From assembly GCF_030269125.1 (NCBI RefSeq), contig NZ_BSSM01000028.1:1-64000 (forward strand): a stretch of DNA of 64,000 nucleotides, read 5' to 3'. The notes beneath the pieces were generated by a model. It was not told where the DNA came from and ran no database searches. It worked only from the letters and a program-made list of their open reading frames with translations. This stretch comes from Streptomyces hygroscopicus subsp. hygroscopicus. Lineage in GTDB: Bacteria > Actinomycetota > Actinomycetes > Streptomycetales > Streptomycetaceae. The position numbers were made by a program, and so were the translations under genes. Positions 1 to 9,334 of the stretch are shown piece after piece (within the stretch, counting starts at the first letter, position 1; every line of letters begins with the position of its first letter).

Positions 1-313
1 TCCGCCCTGTGCTTCTCCTCCCCACACCCCCCAAGACCGGCCCGGAGCCCACGCCCACCCCCTCCAAGCCCCCCTGGCCGACTACCCCCGCATCCTCGCC
101 GCGGCCGCCACCCATCGCGCCCCGGACCGGCTTGCCCGGCATCTCGTCACCGTCGCGGATGCCGTGCTGCCCTTTCTGACCTGTGTGCTTCCGATCGGCG
201 AGGAGAAACCCTCGGCCGCCCACCGGGCCCGGCTCGCGCTTGCCGAAGCGGCCGGGACGGTGCTGGCCGGCGGCCTGTCCCTGCTCGGCATCGACGCACC
301 CGAACATCTCTGA
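1..313 (+). CDS. DALR anticodon-binding domain protein, C-terminal part (cut by window start)
   Basis: The frame ending at TGA 311-313 is open from the first base and ends in LGIDAPEHL. The tail, with a YPRILAAAATHRAP stretch, a hydrophobic VADAVLPFL helix and an RARLALAEAAGTVLAGGLSLLGI helix, resembles the alpha-helical DALR anticodon-binding domain at the end of arginyl-tRNA synthetases. In Streptomyces a short stand-alone DALR protein sits next to lysA, so this is more likely that protein than full ArgS. The catalytic part, if any, lies outside the window. It is followed 56 bp later by lysA on the same strand, so co-transcription is plausible. Confidence 0.7.
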   Translation, partial: PPCASPPHTPQDRPGAHAHPLQAPLADYPRILAAAATHRAPDRLARHLVTVADAVLPFLTCVLPIGEEKPSAAHRARLALAEAAGTVLAGGLSLLGIDAPEHL

Positions 314-369
314 GGGACCCGAGAGCAGATGTCCCCCGGAGAGAGACAGAGAGTCTGAGAGCCACCGTC

Positions 370-1761
370 ATGAGCCGTTCCGCCCATCCCGCCGGGCCCC
401 GTCACGCCGACGTCCTGCCCGAGGGGCACTACTCCGCGCCGCCCACCGACCTCAACGTGCTCGACCACAAGGTCTGGGCGCAGACCGTCGGCCGCGGTGA
501 GGACGGGGTCGTCACCGTCGGCGGGGTCCCCGTGACCCGGCTCGCCGAGGAGTTCGGCACGCCCGCGTACGTCATGGACGAGGCCGACTTCCGGGCGCGG
601 GCGCGCGCCTGGCGCACCGCCTTCGGTCCGGACGCCGACGTGTTCTACGCCGGGAAGGCCTTCCTCTCGCGTGCCGTCGTGCGGTGGCTGGAGGAAGAGG
701 GTCTGAATCTCGACGTCTGCTCCGGCGGCGAGCTGGCCACCGCGCTTTCCGCCGGGATGGACCCCGCGCGCATCGCCTTCCACGGGAACAACAAGTCCGT
801 CGCGGAGATCACCCGCGCCGTGGAGGCCGGCGTCGGGCGGATCGTGCTCGACTCCTTCCAGGAGATCGTGCGGGTCGCCCACATCGCGCAGTCGCTGGGC
901 AAGCGGCAGAAGGCGCAGATCCGCATCACCGTGGGGGTCGAGGCCCACACGCACGAGTTCATCGCGACCGCCCACGAGGACCAGAAGTTCGGCATCCCGC
1001 TCGCCGGCGGGCAGGCCGCCGAGGCCGTGCGGCGTGCGCTCCAGCTGGACGGACTCGAACTGATCGGCATCCACTCCCACATCGGTTCGCAGATCTTCGA
1101 CATGTCCGGCTTCGAGGTCGCCGCCCACCGCGTCGTCGGACTGCTCAGGGACATCAGGGACGAGCACGGCGTCGAACTGCCCGAGATCGACCTCGGCGGC
1201 GGCCTCGGCATCGCGTACACCAGCGACGACGACCCGCGCGAGCCGCACGAGATCGCCAAGGCGCTGACCGAGATCGTCACCCGGGAGTGCGAGGCCGCCC
1301 GGCTGCGCACGCCCCGCATCTCGGTGGAGCCGGGCCGCGCGATCGTGGGCCCGACCGCCTTCACGCTCTACGAGGTCGGCACCGTCAAGCCGCTGGAGGC
1401 GCTGCGCACGTACGTGTCCGTCGACGGCGGCATGTCCGACAACATCCGGACCGCGCTGTACGACGCCGAGTACAGCGTCGCCCTCGTCTCGCGGGCCAGC
1501 GACGCAGAGCCGATGCTCGTCCGGGTCGTCGGCAAGCACTGCGAGAGCGGGGACATCGTGGTCAAGGACGCGTTCCTGCCCGCCGATCTCGCGCCGGGCG
1601 ACCTGATCGCCGTACCGGCCACGGGGGCGTACTGCCGGTCGATGGCCAGCAACTACAACCATGTGCTCCGGCCGCCCGTCGTCGCGGTGAGGGACGGCGA
1701 GGCCCGGGTGATCGTCCGGCGCGAGACGGAGGAGGATCTCCTGCGTCTCGACGTCGGGTGA
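370..1761 (+). CDS. lysA: Diaminopimelate decarboxylase
   Basis: 463 aa, cytoplasmic PLP enzyme. It converts meso-diaminopimelate to L-lysine, the last step of lysine synthesis. The fold-III features are all visible: the Schiff-base lysine in FYAGKAFLS (K96), HSHIGSQ around 235-241, the phosphate-binding GGGLG at 276-280, EPGR at 320-323, and the subunit-interface catalytic cysteine in CESGD (C391). The length is normal for actinobacterial LysA. The start is the ATG preceded by a weak purine-rich site (GAGAG). hom follows after a terminator-like hairpin, so lysA is adjacent to but probably not strictly co-transcribed with the threonine genes. Confidence 0.97.
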   Translation: MSRSAHPAGPRHADVLPEGHYSAPPTDLNVLDHKVWAQTVGRGEDGVVTVGGVPVTRLAEEFGTPAYVMDEADFRARARAWRTAFGPDADVFYAGKAFLSRAVVRWLEEEGLNLDVCSGGELATALSAGMDPARIAFHGNNKSVAEITRAVEAGVGRIVLDSFQEIVRVAHIAQSLGKRQKAQIRITVGVEAHTHEFIATAHEDQKFGIPLAGGQAAEAVRRALQLDGLELIGIHSHIGSQIFDMSGFEVAAHRVVGLLRDIRDEHGVELPEIDLGGGLGIAYTSDDDPREPHEIAKALTEIVTRECEAARLRTPRISVEPGRAIVGPTAFTLYEVGTVKPLEALRTYVSVDGGMSDNIRTALYDAEYSVALVSRASDAEPMLVRVVGKHCESGDIVVKDAFLPADLAPGDLIAVPATGAYCRSMASNYNHVLRPPVVAVRDGEARVIVRRETEEDLLRLDVG

Positions 1762-1771
1762 GGTGAACCAC

Positions 1772-1807
1772 CGCGGGGCGGAAGATCTGCGGTCTTCCGG
1801 CCCCGCG
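1772..1807. terminator. Hairpin terminator after lysA
   Basis: A GC-rich inverted repeat (CGCGGGGC + GGAAGA against TCTTCC + GCCCCGCG, one bulged G) lies just downstream of the lysA stop and is followed by the A-rich AAAATGAAATAAA. No U-tract is present, as is common in Streptomyces. It probably separates lysA from hom. Confidence 0.6.
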
Positions 1808-1907
1808 AAAATGAAATAAACGTCTCAGGATCCGGACGAAGGGTAGAAACTCCCGTCCGGTGAGTGAGACTGGTCCAACCGTAGACGGTAAGAGGAAACG
1901 AGGTCGG

Positions 1908-3200
1908 ATGATGCGTACGCGTCCGCTGAAGGTGGCGCTGCTGGGCTGTGGGGTTGTTGGCTCAGAGGTGGCGCGCATCATGACGACGCACGCCGACGAC
2001 CTCGCCGCCCGGATCGGAGCGCCCGTCGAACTCGCGGGCGTCGCCGTCCGGCGGCCCGCCAAGGTGCGCGAGGGCATCGACCCGGCCCTCGTCACCACCG
2101 ACGCCACCGCGCTCGTCAAACGCGGCGACATCGACGTCGTCGTCGAGGTGATCGGCGGGATCGAGCCCGCCCGCTCGCTCATCACCACCGCGTTCGAGCA
2201 CGGCGCCTCCGTCGTCTCCGCGAACAAGGCCCTGCTCGCCCAGGACGGGGCCGCCCTGCACGCCGCCGCCGAGGAGCACGGCCGGGACCTCTACTACGAG
2301 GCCGCCGTCGCCGGTGCCATCCCGCTGATCCGCCCGCTGCGCGAGTCCCTGGCCGGCGACAAGGTCAACCGGGTGCTCGGCATCGTCAACGGCACCACCA
2401 ACTTCATCCTCGACAAGATGGACTCCACGGGTGCCGGCTACCAGGAGGCCCTGGACGAGGCCACCGCGCTCGGGTACGCCGAGGCCGACCCGACCGCCGA
2501 CGTCGAGGGCTTCGACGCCGCCGCCAAGGCCGCCATCCTCGCCGGGATCGCCTTCCACACGCGCGTGCGCCTGGACGACGTCCACCGCGAGGGCATGAGC
2601 GAGGTCACCGCCGCCGACTTCCGCTCGGCCAAGGAGATGGGCTGCACCATCAAACTGCTCGCCATCTGCGAGCGGGCGCAGGACGGGGCGTCCGTCACCG
2701 CGCGCGTGCACCCCGCCATGATTCCGCTGAGCCACCCCCTCGCCTCCGTGCGCGGTGCGTACAACGCCGTCTTCGTGGAGAGCGACGCCGCCGGGCAGCT
2801 GATGTTCTACGGCCCCGGCGCGGGCGGGTCCCCGACCGCTTCCGCCGTCCTCGGCGACCTCGTCGCCGTCTGCCGCAACAAGCTCAACGGCACCACCGGG
2901 CCCGGCGAGTCGGCGTACGCCGCGCTGCCCGTCTCCCCGATGGGCGACGTCGTCACGCGGTACCACATCAGCCTGGACGTGGCCGACAAACCGGGTGTCC
3001 TCGCCCAGGTCGCCACCGTCTTCGCCGAGCACGGGGTGTCCATCGACACCGTTCGGCAGCAGGGCAAGGATGGCGAGGCCTCCCTCGTCGTCGTCACCCA
3101 CCGGGCCCTCGACGCCGCCCTTTCCGGCACCGTCGAGGCGCTGCGCAAGCTCGACACCGTGCGGGGTGTCGCCAGCATCATGCGGGTTGAAGGAGAGTAA
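1908..3200 (+). CDS. hom: Homoserine dehydrogenase
   Basis: 430 aa. NAD(P)H-dependent reduction of aspartate semialdehyde to homoserine, the branch point to threonine and methionine. The N-terminal Rossmann fold shows GCGVVG at 13-18. The catalytic region contains NGTTNFILDKM and EADPTADVEG. The C-terminal ~80 residues form an ACT domain (YHISLDVADKPGVLAQVA), the usual site of threonine feedback inhibition. I chose the ATG at 1908 (or 1911) because GAGG at 1900-1903 serves it; an in-frame GTG at 1860 would add 16 residues that do not belong to the conserved fold. thrC begins 6 bp after the stop, indicating an operon. Confidence 0.96.
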   Translation: MMRTRPLKVALLGCGVVGSEVARIMTTHADDLAARIGAPVELAGVAVRRPAKVREGIDPALVTTDATALVKRGDIDVVVEVIGGIEPARSLITTAFEHGASVVSANKALLAQDGAALHAAAEEHGRDLYYEAAVAGAIPLIRPLRESLAGDKVNRVLGIVNGTTNFILDKMDSTGAGYQEALDEATALGYAEADPTADVEGFDAAAKAAILAGIAFHTRVRLDDVHREGMSEVTAADFRSAKEMGCTIKLLAICERAQDGASVTARVHPAMIPLSHPLASVRGAYNAVFVESDAAGQLMFYGPGAGGSPTASAVLGDLVAVCRNKLNGTTGPGESAYAALPVSPMGDVVTRYHISLDVADKPGVLAQVATVFAEHGVSIDTVRQQGKDGEASLVVVTHRALDAALSGTVEALRKLDTVRGVASIMRVEGE

Positions 3201-3206
3201 CCAGCA

Positions 3207-4265
3207 ATGACCCACCAGTGGCGCGGAATCATCGAGGAGTACCGGGACCGGCTGCCGGTTTCCGACACCACGCCGGTCGTGACGCTCCGCGAGGGCGGCA
3301 CGCCCCTCGTGCCCGCGCAGGTGCTCTCCGAGCGCACCGGCTGCGAGGTCCACCTCAAGGTGGAGGGCGCGAACCCGACCGGGTCCTTCAAGGACCGCGG
3401 CATGACGATGGCCATCTCCAAGGCGAAGGAGGAGGGGGCCAAGGCCGTCATCTGCGCGTCCACCGGCAACACCTCCGCCTCCGCCGCGGCGTACGCCGTG
3501 CGGGCCGGCATGGTCTCGGCCGTGCTGGTGCCGCAAGGCAAGATCGCGCTCGGCAAGATGGGCCAGGCCCTGGTGCACGGCGCGAAGATCCTCCAGGTCG
3601 ACGGCAACTTCGACGACTGCCTCACCCTCGCCCGCTCGCTGAGCGACAACTACCCGGTGGCGCTGGTCAATTCGGTCAACCCGGTGCGCATCGAGGGCCA
3701 GAAGACGGCCGCCTTCGAGATCGTGGACATGCTCGGCGACGCGCCGGACATCCATGTCCTGCCGGTCGGCAACGCGGGCAACATCACCGCGTACTGGAAG
3801 GGCTACAAGGAGTACGCCGCGGACAAGATCGCCCTCCGGACGCCCCGGATGTGGGGGTTCCAGGCCGCCGGCAGTGCCCCGATCGTGCGCGGCGAGGTCG
3901 TGAAGGACCCGTCGACCATCGCCACCGCCATCCGGATCGGCAACCCGGCCTCCTGGCGGCAGGCGCTCGCGGCCCGGGACGAGTCCGGCGGCGCCATCGA
4001 CGAGGTGACGGACCGTGAGATCCTGCGCGCCTACCGGCTGTTGGCCGCACAGGAGGGCGTCTTCGTGGAGCCCGCCTCCGCCGCCTCCGTCGCCGGTCTG
4101 CTCAAGGCCGCCGAGCAGGGCAAGGTCGACCCGGGCCAGCGCATCGTGTGCACCGTCACCGGCAACGGCCTGAAGGACCCCGACTGGGCCGTCGCCGGCG
4201 CTCCCCAGCCGGTCACCATCCCGGTCGACCCGGCCACCGCGGCCGAGCGCCTCGGCCTCGCCTGA
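3207..4265 (+). CDS. thrC: Threonine synthase
   Basis: 352 aa PLP enzyme converting O-phosphohomoserine to threonine. The short form typical of actinobacteria lacks the N-terminal extension of the E. coli type. PLP lysine is K62 in SFKDRGM. ASTGNTSASAAAYA and the glycine-rich PVGNAGNITAYW bind the cofactor phosphate. AGGAG precedes the ATG and the gene starts 6 bp after hom, so the two are translationally close. A weak GC hairpin follows near 4275-4310. Confidence 0.97.
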   Translation: MTHQWRGIIEEYRDRLPVSDTTPVVTLREGGTPLVPAQVLSERTGCEVHLKVEGANPTGSFKDRGMTMAISKAKEEGAKAVICASTGNTSASAAAYAVRAGMVSAVLVPQGKIALGKMGQALVHGAKILQVDGNFDDCLTLARSLSDNYPVALVNSVNPVRIEGQKTAAFEIVDMLGDAPDIHVLPVGNAGNITAYWKGYKEYAADKIALRTPRMWGFQAAGSAPIVRGEVVKDPSTIATAIRIGNPASWRQALAARDESGGAIDEVTDREILRAYRLLAAQEGVFVEPASAASVAGLLKAAEQGKVDPGQRIVCTVTGNGLKDPDWAVAGAPQPVTIPVDPATAAERLGLA

Positions 4266-4527
4266 GGTACCCGGCGCACCGGGGTTCTCCCCCGACGACG
4301 CCGGGGTTTTCCCTGACAGGATGCACAGGGGGCTTACGACACGCATCGTGCGCCTCCTGTGCGCCCTATGTCGCTACTGAACCTTCCTTCGATACGCTGT
4401 ACCGAACCCGCTTGTTGCATATGCACTGCGCATAGGGGCAACGCCGCGCCGTCTGCGCGGCCGAGGGTCTCCACGTACGTATCGAATGTCTTTGACAGTC
4501 ACGCAGCTCAAGGAGAGTCATCGAGCG

Positions 4528-5445
4528 ATGGCCGGTCCAGCCTTCCGTGCCGCCGCCGTCCGGGTGCGCACCCCCGCCACCAGCGCCAATCTCGGTCCGG
4601 GCTTCGACGCCCTGGGCCTCGCGCTGGGGCTCTACGACGACGTCGTCGTCCGGGTGGCCGACTCCGGGCTGCACATCGACATCGCGGGTGAGGGCAGCGA
4701 GACCCTGCCGCGTGACGAGCGTCACCTCCTCGTCCGTTCCCTGCGCACCGCCTTCGACCTGCTGGGCGGCCAGCCCCGCGGCCTGGAGATCGTCTGCGCC
4801 AACCGCATCCCGCACGGCCGGGGCCTCGGCTCCTCCTCCGCCGCCATCTGCGCCGGCATCGTGGCCGCCCGCGCCGTGACCATAGGCGGCGAGGCCCGGC
4901 TGGACGACGCGGCCCTGCTGGCGCTGGCCACCGAGATCGAGGGCCATCCCGACAATGTGGCCGCCTGTCTGCTCGGCGGATTCACCATTTCCTGGATGGA
5001 GTCCGGCGCGGCCCGCGCGATCAGAATGGATCCCGACGATTCCATCGTTCCGGTGGTTTTCGTGCCCGGAAAGCCGGTACTGACGGAAACCGCCCGCGGA
5101 CTGCTGCCGCGCACCGTTCCGCACGTCGACGCCGCCGCCAACGCGGGCCGTGCCGCGCTGCTCGTCGAGGCCCTCACCCGGCGCCCCGAACTGCTGCTGC
5201 CCGCCACCGAGGACCGTCTGCACCAGGAGTACCGCGCCCCGGCCATGCCGGAGAGCGCCGCGCTGGTGGAGCGGCTGCGGGCGGACGGGATCCCGGCCGT
5301 CATCTCCGGCGCCGGACCCACCGTCATGGCCCTGACCGACGCCGGCACCGCCGACAAGGTCTCCCACCTCGCGGGTGAGGGATGGGCCGCCAACCGGCTG
5401 GACCTGGATATGCGGGGAGCGAGCGTGCTTCCGCTTGCGCCCTGA
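4528..5445 (+). CDS. thrB: Homoserine kinase
   Basis: 305 aa GHMP-family kinase that phosphorylates homoserine, supplying ThrC. The family motifs are the N-terminal VRTPATSANLGPGFDALG, the ATP-binding glycine/serine loop GRGLGSSSAA, and the C-terminal ISGAGPTVMAL. The ATG at 4528 is preferred: it starts the conserved MAGPAFRAAAVRV segment and follows AAGGAG at 4510-4515. An ATG at 4486 has no ribosome binding site. The 262-bp gap after thrC contains AT-richer sequence with the palindrome TGCATATGCA near 4413-4425, so thrB probably has its own promoter rather than only reading through from hom-thrC. Confidence 0.96.
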   Translation: MAGPAFRAAAVRVRTPATSANLGPGFDALGLALGLYDDVVVRVADSGLHIDIAGEGSETLPRDERHLLVRSLRTAFDLLGGQPRGLEIVCANRIPHGRGLGSSSAAICAGIVAARAVTIGGEARLDDAALLALATEIEGHPDNVAACLLGGFTISWMESGAARAIRMDPDDSIVPVVFVPGKPVLTETARGLLPRTVPHVDAAANAGRAALLVEALTRRPELLLPATEDRLHQEYRAPAMPESAALVERLRADGIPAVISGAGPTVMALTDAGTADKVSHLAGEGWAANRLDLDMRGASVLPLAP

Positions 5446-5850
5446 AACACGGTTGCCGGATTTGGAGAGGGGGAATGTTTGATGGATCCGGTAGTGTTAA
5501 TCTCAAGTCTGCACCCGACCCCACCATGGCGAGGTGCCGCGTGTCCCCGTCCGGGACAGACATTCTTCCGGGAGCCCCCCACGCCACTCCGTGTTCCGCG
5601 CGTCGTACCTGGGCAGTACGTCGTATGCGGGCACTGAGCCGGCCGCAGGGCATGCTCCGGAACAGGTGCTACCACGCCACGTGACACCGGGTGCCACGGC
5701 TCGCGGAAGCGCCATCACCGCACATTTCTCTTCCGCCGCGTTGGCGGACCACCGCCCCGGCACGGTTCACCGAAGACAGAACCGTAGCCGGACAGCACAA
5801 CCGGTCGCCGAGCCAGACAGGCCGACGTCCGCTCCAGGGAAGGACCCTTC
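5446..5850 (+). promoter_or_regulatory. Long leader/promoter region of rho
   Basis: 405 bp without a credible gene. A -10-like TAGTGT (5492-5497) followed by TTAAT lies near the thrB end, leaving an untranslated leader of roughly 340 nt. A short hairpin TGTCCC-cgtcc-GGGACA lies at 5542-5558. Several small open frames are possible (for example an ATG at 5526) but none has a ribosome binding site and codon bias together. Long leaders are common in front of bacterial rho genes, where Rho represses its own synthesis; that role is inferred here. Confidence 0.45.
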
Positions 5851-7881
5851 GTGAGCGACACCACCGATCTGATGGGCGCACGTGTCGAGGAGACCGCTGC
5901 CGCGCCCGCCACGGACGCCTCCGCGCCTGCCACCGGTGCCGGCTCCCGGCGGCGCCGGGGTACCGGCCTTGAGGGCATGGTGCTGGCCGAGCTGCAGCAG
6001 GTCGCCTCGGGCCTCGGCATCAGGGGCACCGCGCGGATGCGCAAGAGCCAGCTGATCGAGGTCATCAAGGAGGCGCAGGCCCAGGGCGGCGCCCCCAAGG
6101 CCGAGGCCGCAACCGAGACCAAGCCGAAGCGCCGGGCCACCTCCAAGGCCCGCACCGGCGAGAGCGCGGACGGCGAGCAGAAGGCGGCCAAGGCCGAGGC
6201 GCCGGCCGAGAAGGCACAGCAGCAGATCGAGATCCCGGGTCAGCCGGCCGGGGGCACCCGCGCGGGCGAGGCCGAGCGCGGGGGAGACGAGGCGCCGACC
6301 GAGCGCCGCCGTCGTCGCGCCACCGCGGAGGCCGGCAGCCCGGCCGCGAGCGGTGCCGAGCAGGCCGCCACCGAGACGAAGACCGAGGCCCGCGGCGACG
6401 CGAAGGGCGAGGCCAAGGCCGACGCCCAGCAGTCGCAGCAGGGCGAGTCCGCGAAGAACGACGCCGGTGACGGCGAGGGCCGTGGCCGCCGCGACCGCCG
6501 TGAGCGCGGCCGTGACCGTGACCGCGGTGACCGCGGCGACCGCGGCGACCGCCGCGGCAAGGGCGACGACCAGCAGGGCGGCCAGCAGCGTCAGCAGCAG
6601 GGCCAGCAGGGCGGCCGCCAGGACCGGCAGCAGGACGACGACGACTTCGAGGGCGGCCGCCGTGGCCGGCGCGGCCGCTACCGCGACCGCCGTGGCCGTC
6701 GTGGCCGTGACGAGATCGCCGAGCCGCAGGTCGCCGAGGACGACGTCCTGATCCCCGTCGCGGGCATCCTGGACATCCTCGACAACTACGCCTTCATCCG
6801 GACCTCCGGCTACCTGCCGGGCCCGAACGACGTGTACGTCTCCCTCGCCCAGGTCCGCAAGAACGGTCTGCGCAAGGGTGACCACCTCACCGGCGCGGTC
6901 CGCCAGCCGAAGGAGGGCGAGCGCCGCGAGAAGTTCAACGCGCTGGTCCGCCTCGACTCCGTCAACGGCATGGCGCCCGAACACGGCCGTGGCCGCCCGG
7001 AGTTCAACAAGCTGACGCCGCTCTACCCGCAGGACCGCCTCCGCCTGGAGACGGACCCGGGCGTGCTGACGACCCGCATCATCGACCTCGTCTCGCCCAT
7101 CGGCAAGGGCCAGCGCGGTCTGATCGTGGCCCCGCCGAAGACCGGCAAGACCATGATCATGCAGGCCATCGCCAACGCGATCACGCACAACAACCCCGAG
7201 TGCCACCTGATGGTCGTCCTCGTCGACGAGCGTCCGGAAGAGGTCACCGACATGCAGCGGTCGGTCAAGGGCGAGGTCATCTCCTCGACCTTCGACCGCC
7301 CGGCCGAGGACCACACCACGGTCGCCGAGCTGGCCATCGAGCGCGCCAAGCGCCTCGTGGAGCTGGGCCACGACGTGGTCGTGCTGCTGGACTCCATCAC
7401 GCGTCTGGGCCGCGCCTACAACCTCGCGGCGCCGGCTTCCGGCCGCATCCTGTCCGGTGGTGTCGACTCGACCGCGCTGTACCCGCCGAAGCGCTTCTTC
7501 GGTGCCGCGCGCAACATCGAGGACGGCGGCTCGCTGACCATCCTCGCGACGGCGCTCGTGGACACCGGGTCGCGCATGGACGAGGTGATCTTCGAGGAGT
7601 TCAAGGGCACCGGCAACATGGAGCTCAAGCTCGACCGGAAGCTCGCCGACAAGCGCATCTTCCCGGCGGTGGACGTGGACGCGTCCGGCACCCGCAAGGA
7701 GGAGATCCTGCTGGGCGCCGAGGAACTGGGCATCGTCTGGAAGCTGCGCCGAGTGCTGCACGCCCTCGACCAGCAGCAGGCGATCGAGCTGCTGCTGGAC
7801 AAGATGAAGCAGACCAAGTCGAACGTCGAGTTCCTGATGCAGATCCAGAAGACGACGCCGACCCCCGGCAACGGCGACTGA
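5851..7881 (+). CDS. rho: Transcription termination factor Rho
   Basis: 676 aa, hexameric RNA-dependent ATPase that ends transcripts. Residues 40-80 form the Rho N-terminal helix bundle (MVLAELQQVASGLGI). Residues ~85-285 are an actinobacterial insertion, first Ala/Glu/Lys-rich and then an Arg/Gly/Asp/Gln-rich RNA-binding stretch. It is followed by the cold-shock RNA-binding fold (GILDILDNYAFIRTSGYLPG). The RecA-like motor has P-loop PPKTGKT (K430-T434), Walker B VVLLDSITRLGRAYN and the R-loop GGVDSTALYPPKRFF. Length fits high-GC Gram-positive Rho (over 600 aa). The GTG start follows AGGGAAGGA. Confidence 0.97.
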   Translation: MSDTTDLMGARVEETAAAPATDASAPATGAGSRRRRGTGLEGMVLAELQQVASGLGIRGTARMRKSQLIEVIKEAQAQGGAPKAEAATETKPKRRATSKARTGESADGEQKAAKAEAPAEKAQQQIEIPGQPAGGTRAGEAERGGDEAPTERRRRRATAEAGSPAASGAEQAATETKTEARGDAKGEAKADAQQSQQGESAKNDAGDGEGRGRRDRRERGRDRDRGDRGDRGDRRGKGDDQQGGQQRQQQGQQGGRQDRQQDDDDFEGGRRGRRGRYRDRRGRRGRDEIAEPQVAEDDVLIPVAGILDILDNYAFIRTSGYLPGPNDVYVSLAQVRKNGLRKGDHLTGAVRQPKEGERREKFNALVRLDSVNGMAPEHGRGRPEFNKLTPLYPQDRLRLETDPGVLTTRIIDLVSPIGKGQRGLIVAPPKTGKTMIMQAIANAITHNNPECHLMVVLVDERPEEVTDMQRSVKGEVISSTFDRPAEDHTTVAELAIERAKRLVELGHDVVVLLDSITRLGRAYNLAAPASGRILSGGVDSTALYPPKRFFGAARNIEDGGSLTILATALVDTGSRMDEVIFEEFKGTGNMELKLDRKLADKRIFPAVDVDASGTRKEEILLGAEELGIVWKLRRVLHALDQQQAIELLLDKMKQTKSNVEFLMQIQKTTPTPGNGD

Positions 7882-8200
7882 CCTTCGGGTACCCGCCGAG
7901 AGAGGCCGTTCCTTCGGGGGCGGCCTCTTCCGCGTGTGCAGCGAGACCTTTGCCACAAGGACTACGCACCGTGCCGGTTCGGAGACATACGACAACCGGG
8001 CACGAAACCCCAGGTGAGAGCCGTGCCTCCGACGCGGTCGACTACGGACGGTGCCCATCGCCGCACGCGGTGGGCACTCTGCGTCGTGCAACGCTGTCCC
8101 GAGTTTCTCCGTCCTCCCGCACGGAGGGACGATGGAGCGGTGACGACCGCGCCTGACCCTGACCGCAGGGGGTAACCGATCGACGAGACCTAGGAGTGCC
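7882..8200 (+). promoter_or_regulatory. rho-LCP intergenic region
   Basis: 319 bp without a gene. It holds the terminator hairpin at 7901-7928, then a second dyad GTGCCCA...TGGGCAC (8051-8077) enclosing CCGC-AC-GCGG. The ribosome binding site of the next gene (CCTAGGAGTG) lies at the end. A promoter for the LCP gene is expected but not clearly visible. Confidence 0.4.
7901..7928 (+). terminator. rho terminator
   Basis: Perfect 8-bp stem AGAGGCCG / CGGCCTCT with a 12-nt loop, 20 bp after the rho stop. No U-run follows. Confidence 0.6.
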
Positions 8201-9334
8201 GTGTCCGCCGACAGCATGCCGGAACCCGCCATACCCCAGCCCGGCGCCCAGGAGCCCGGCCGACGGGGCCGCGACCGGCGCCGCAAGCCCCGCGGCACCG
8301 GCCGCAAGGCCCTGCTGGCGACGGCCTGGACGGCCGCCGGTGTGCTGGTGCTGGGCGGCGCGGGCGCGGGTTACGTCTACTTCAAGCTCAACGGCAACCT
8401 GCACAGCGTCGACATCAACCAGGTCCTCGGCAGGGACCGCCCCACGAAGATCGACAACGGCTCCGAGAACATCCTGGTCCTCGGCTCGGACAGCCGAGCC
8501 GGCTCCAACAGGAAGCTCGGCGGCGGCACGGACGACGGCAGCGCCCGCTCCGACACCGCGATGATCGTGCACGTCTACGAGGGCCACAAGAAGGCCGCCG
8601 TGGTCTCCATACCCCGCGACACGCTCGTGGACCGGCCCGCGTGCACGGACGCCAAGGGCACCACGCACCCGGCCGCGACCGGCGTGATGTTCAACGAGGC
8701 GTACTCCACCGGCGGCGCGGCCTGCGCGGTGAAGTCCGTCGAGTCCCTCACCGGCATCCGCATGGACCACTACCTGGAGGTCGACTTCGCGGGCTTCCAG
8801 CGGCTCGTCGACGATCTCGGCGGCGTCCCGGTCACCACGACACGGGCCATCGACGACCCGCAGTCCCACCTGAGGCTCCAGGCCGGCACGCACACCCTCG
8901 ACGGGCAGCAGGCCCTCGGCCTCGTCCGCACCCGGCACGGCGTCGGCGACGGCTCCGACCTGGGCCGCATCCAGCTCCAGCAGGCCTTCGTCAAGGCGCT
9001 GCTCGGCCGGGTCGAGAACGTCGGCGTCCTCAGCGACCCCAAGAGGCTGTACGACCTCGCCGACACCGCCACCAAGGCCGTCACCACCGACTCCGACCTC
9101 GGCTCGGTCAACTCCCTCATGGACTTCGCCGACGGTCTCAAGGGCATCAGCGCCCAGCACATGACGATGGTCACCGTGCCCGTCCGGTACGACCCGGCGA
9201 ACCCCAACCGGGTCCTGCTGGAGAAGTCGAAGGCCCAGCTGGTGTGGAACGCGCTGAAGCACGACCGCCCGATCCCGGGGGCGGCCACGAAGGGGGCGGC
9301 GACGGGCGAGGCCAACGGCGTGGTGAGCGGCTGA
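8201..9334 (+). CDS. LCP (LytR-CpsA-Psr) family cell-wall glycopolymer ligase
   Basis: 377 aa. A basic, Pro/Arg-rich cytoplasmic N-terminus (1-45) precedes one membrane segment (ATAWTAAGVLVLGGAGAGYVY, ~46-66), with the LCP domain outside. Recognisable LCP blocks are ENILVLGSD, SDTAMIVHVYEG, AAVVSIPRDTLV, the Asp/Arg-rich MDHYLEVDFAGFQRLVDDLGG and LGLVRTRHG. The family transfers lipid-linked polymers such as teichoic acid or arabinogalactan onto peptidoglycan. The start is GTG 8201 after CCTAGGAG. The last seven codons plus the stop are duplicated in tandem just downstream (see the repeat at 9311-9358). Confidence 0.9.
   Translation: MSADSMPEPAIPQPGAQEPGRRGRDRRRKPRGTGRKALLATAWTAAGVLVLGGAGAGYVYFKLNGNLHSVDINQVLGRDRPTKIDNGSENILVLGSDSRAGSNRKLGGGTDDGSARSDTAMIVHVYEGHKKAAVVSIPRDTLVDRPACTDAKGTTHPAATGVMFNEAYSTGGAACAVKSVESLTGIRMDHYLEVDFAGFQRLVDDLGGVPVTTTRAIDDPQSHLRLQAGTHTLDGQQALGLVRTRHGVGDGSDLGRIQLQQAFVKALLGRVENVGVLSDPKRLYDLADTATKAVTTDSDLGSVNSLMDFADGLKGISAQHMTMVTVPVRYDPANPNRVLLEKSKAQLVWNALKHDRPIPGAATKGAATGEANGVVSG

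Noticed and set aside
1860..1907. Upstream GTG start for hom
   Set aside because: It adds 16 residues before the Rossmann strand with no ribosome binding site; GAGG at 1900 serves the ATG pair at 1908/1911.
4266..4527. Possible riboswitch or leader peptide between thrC and thrB
   Set aside because: I find no aptamer-like conserved core, no Thr/Ile-rich leader frame with a ribosome binding site and no terminator/antiterminator pair; only a short TGCATATGCA palindrome.
5767..8307. 846-codon minus-strand frame opposite rho
   Set aside because: It shadows rho codon bias, including an artefactual poly-Ala/Val/Leu stretch opposite the Arg/Gly insert.
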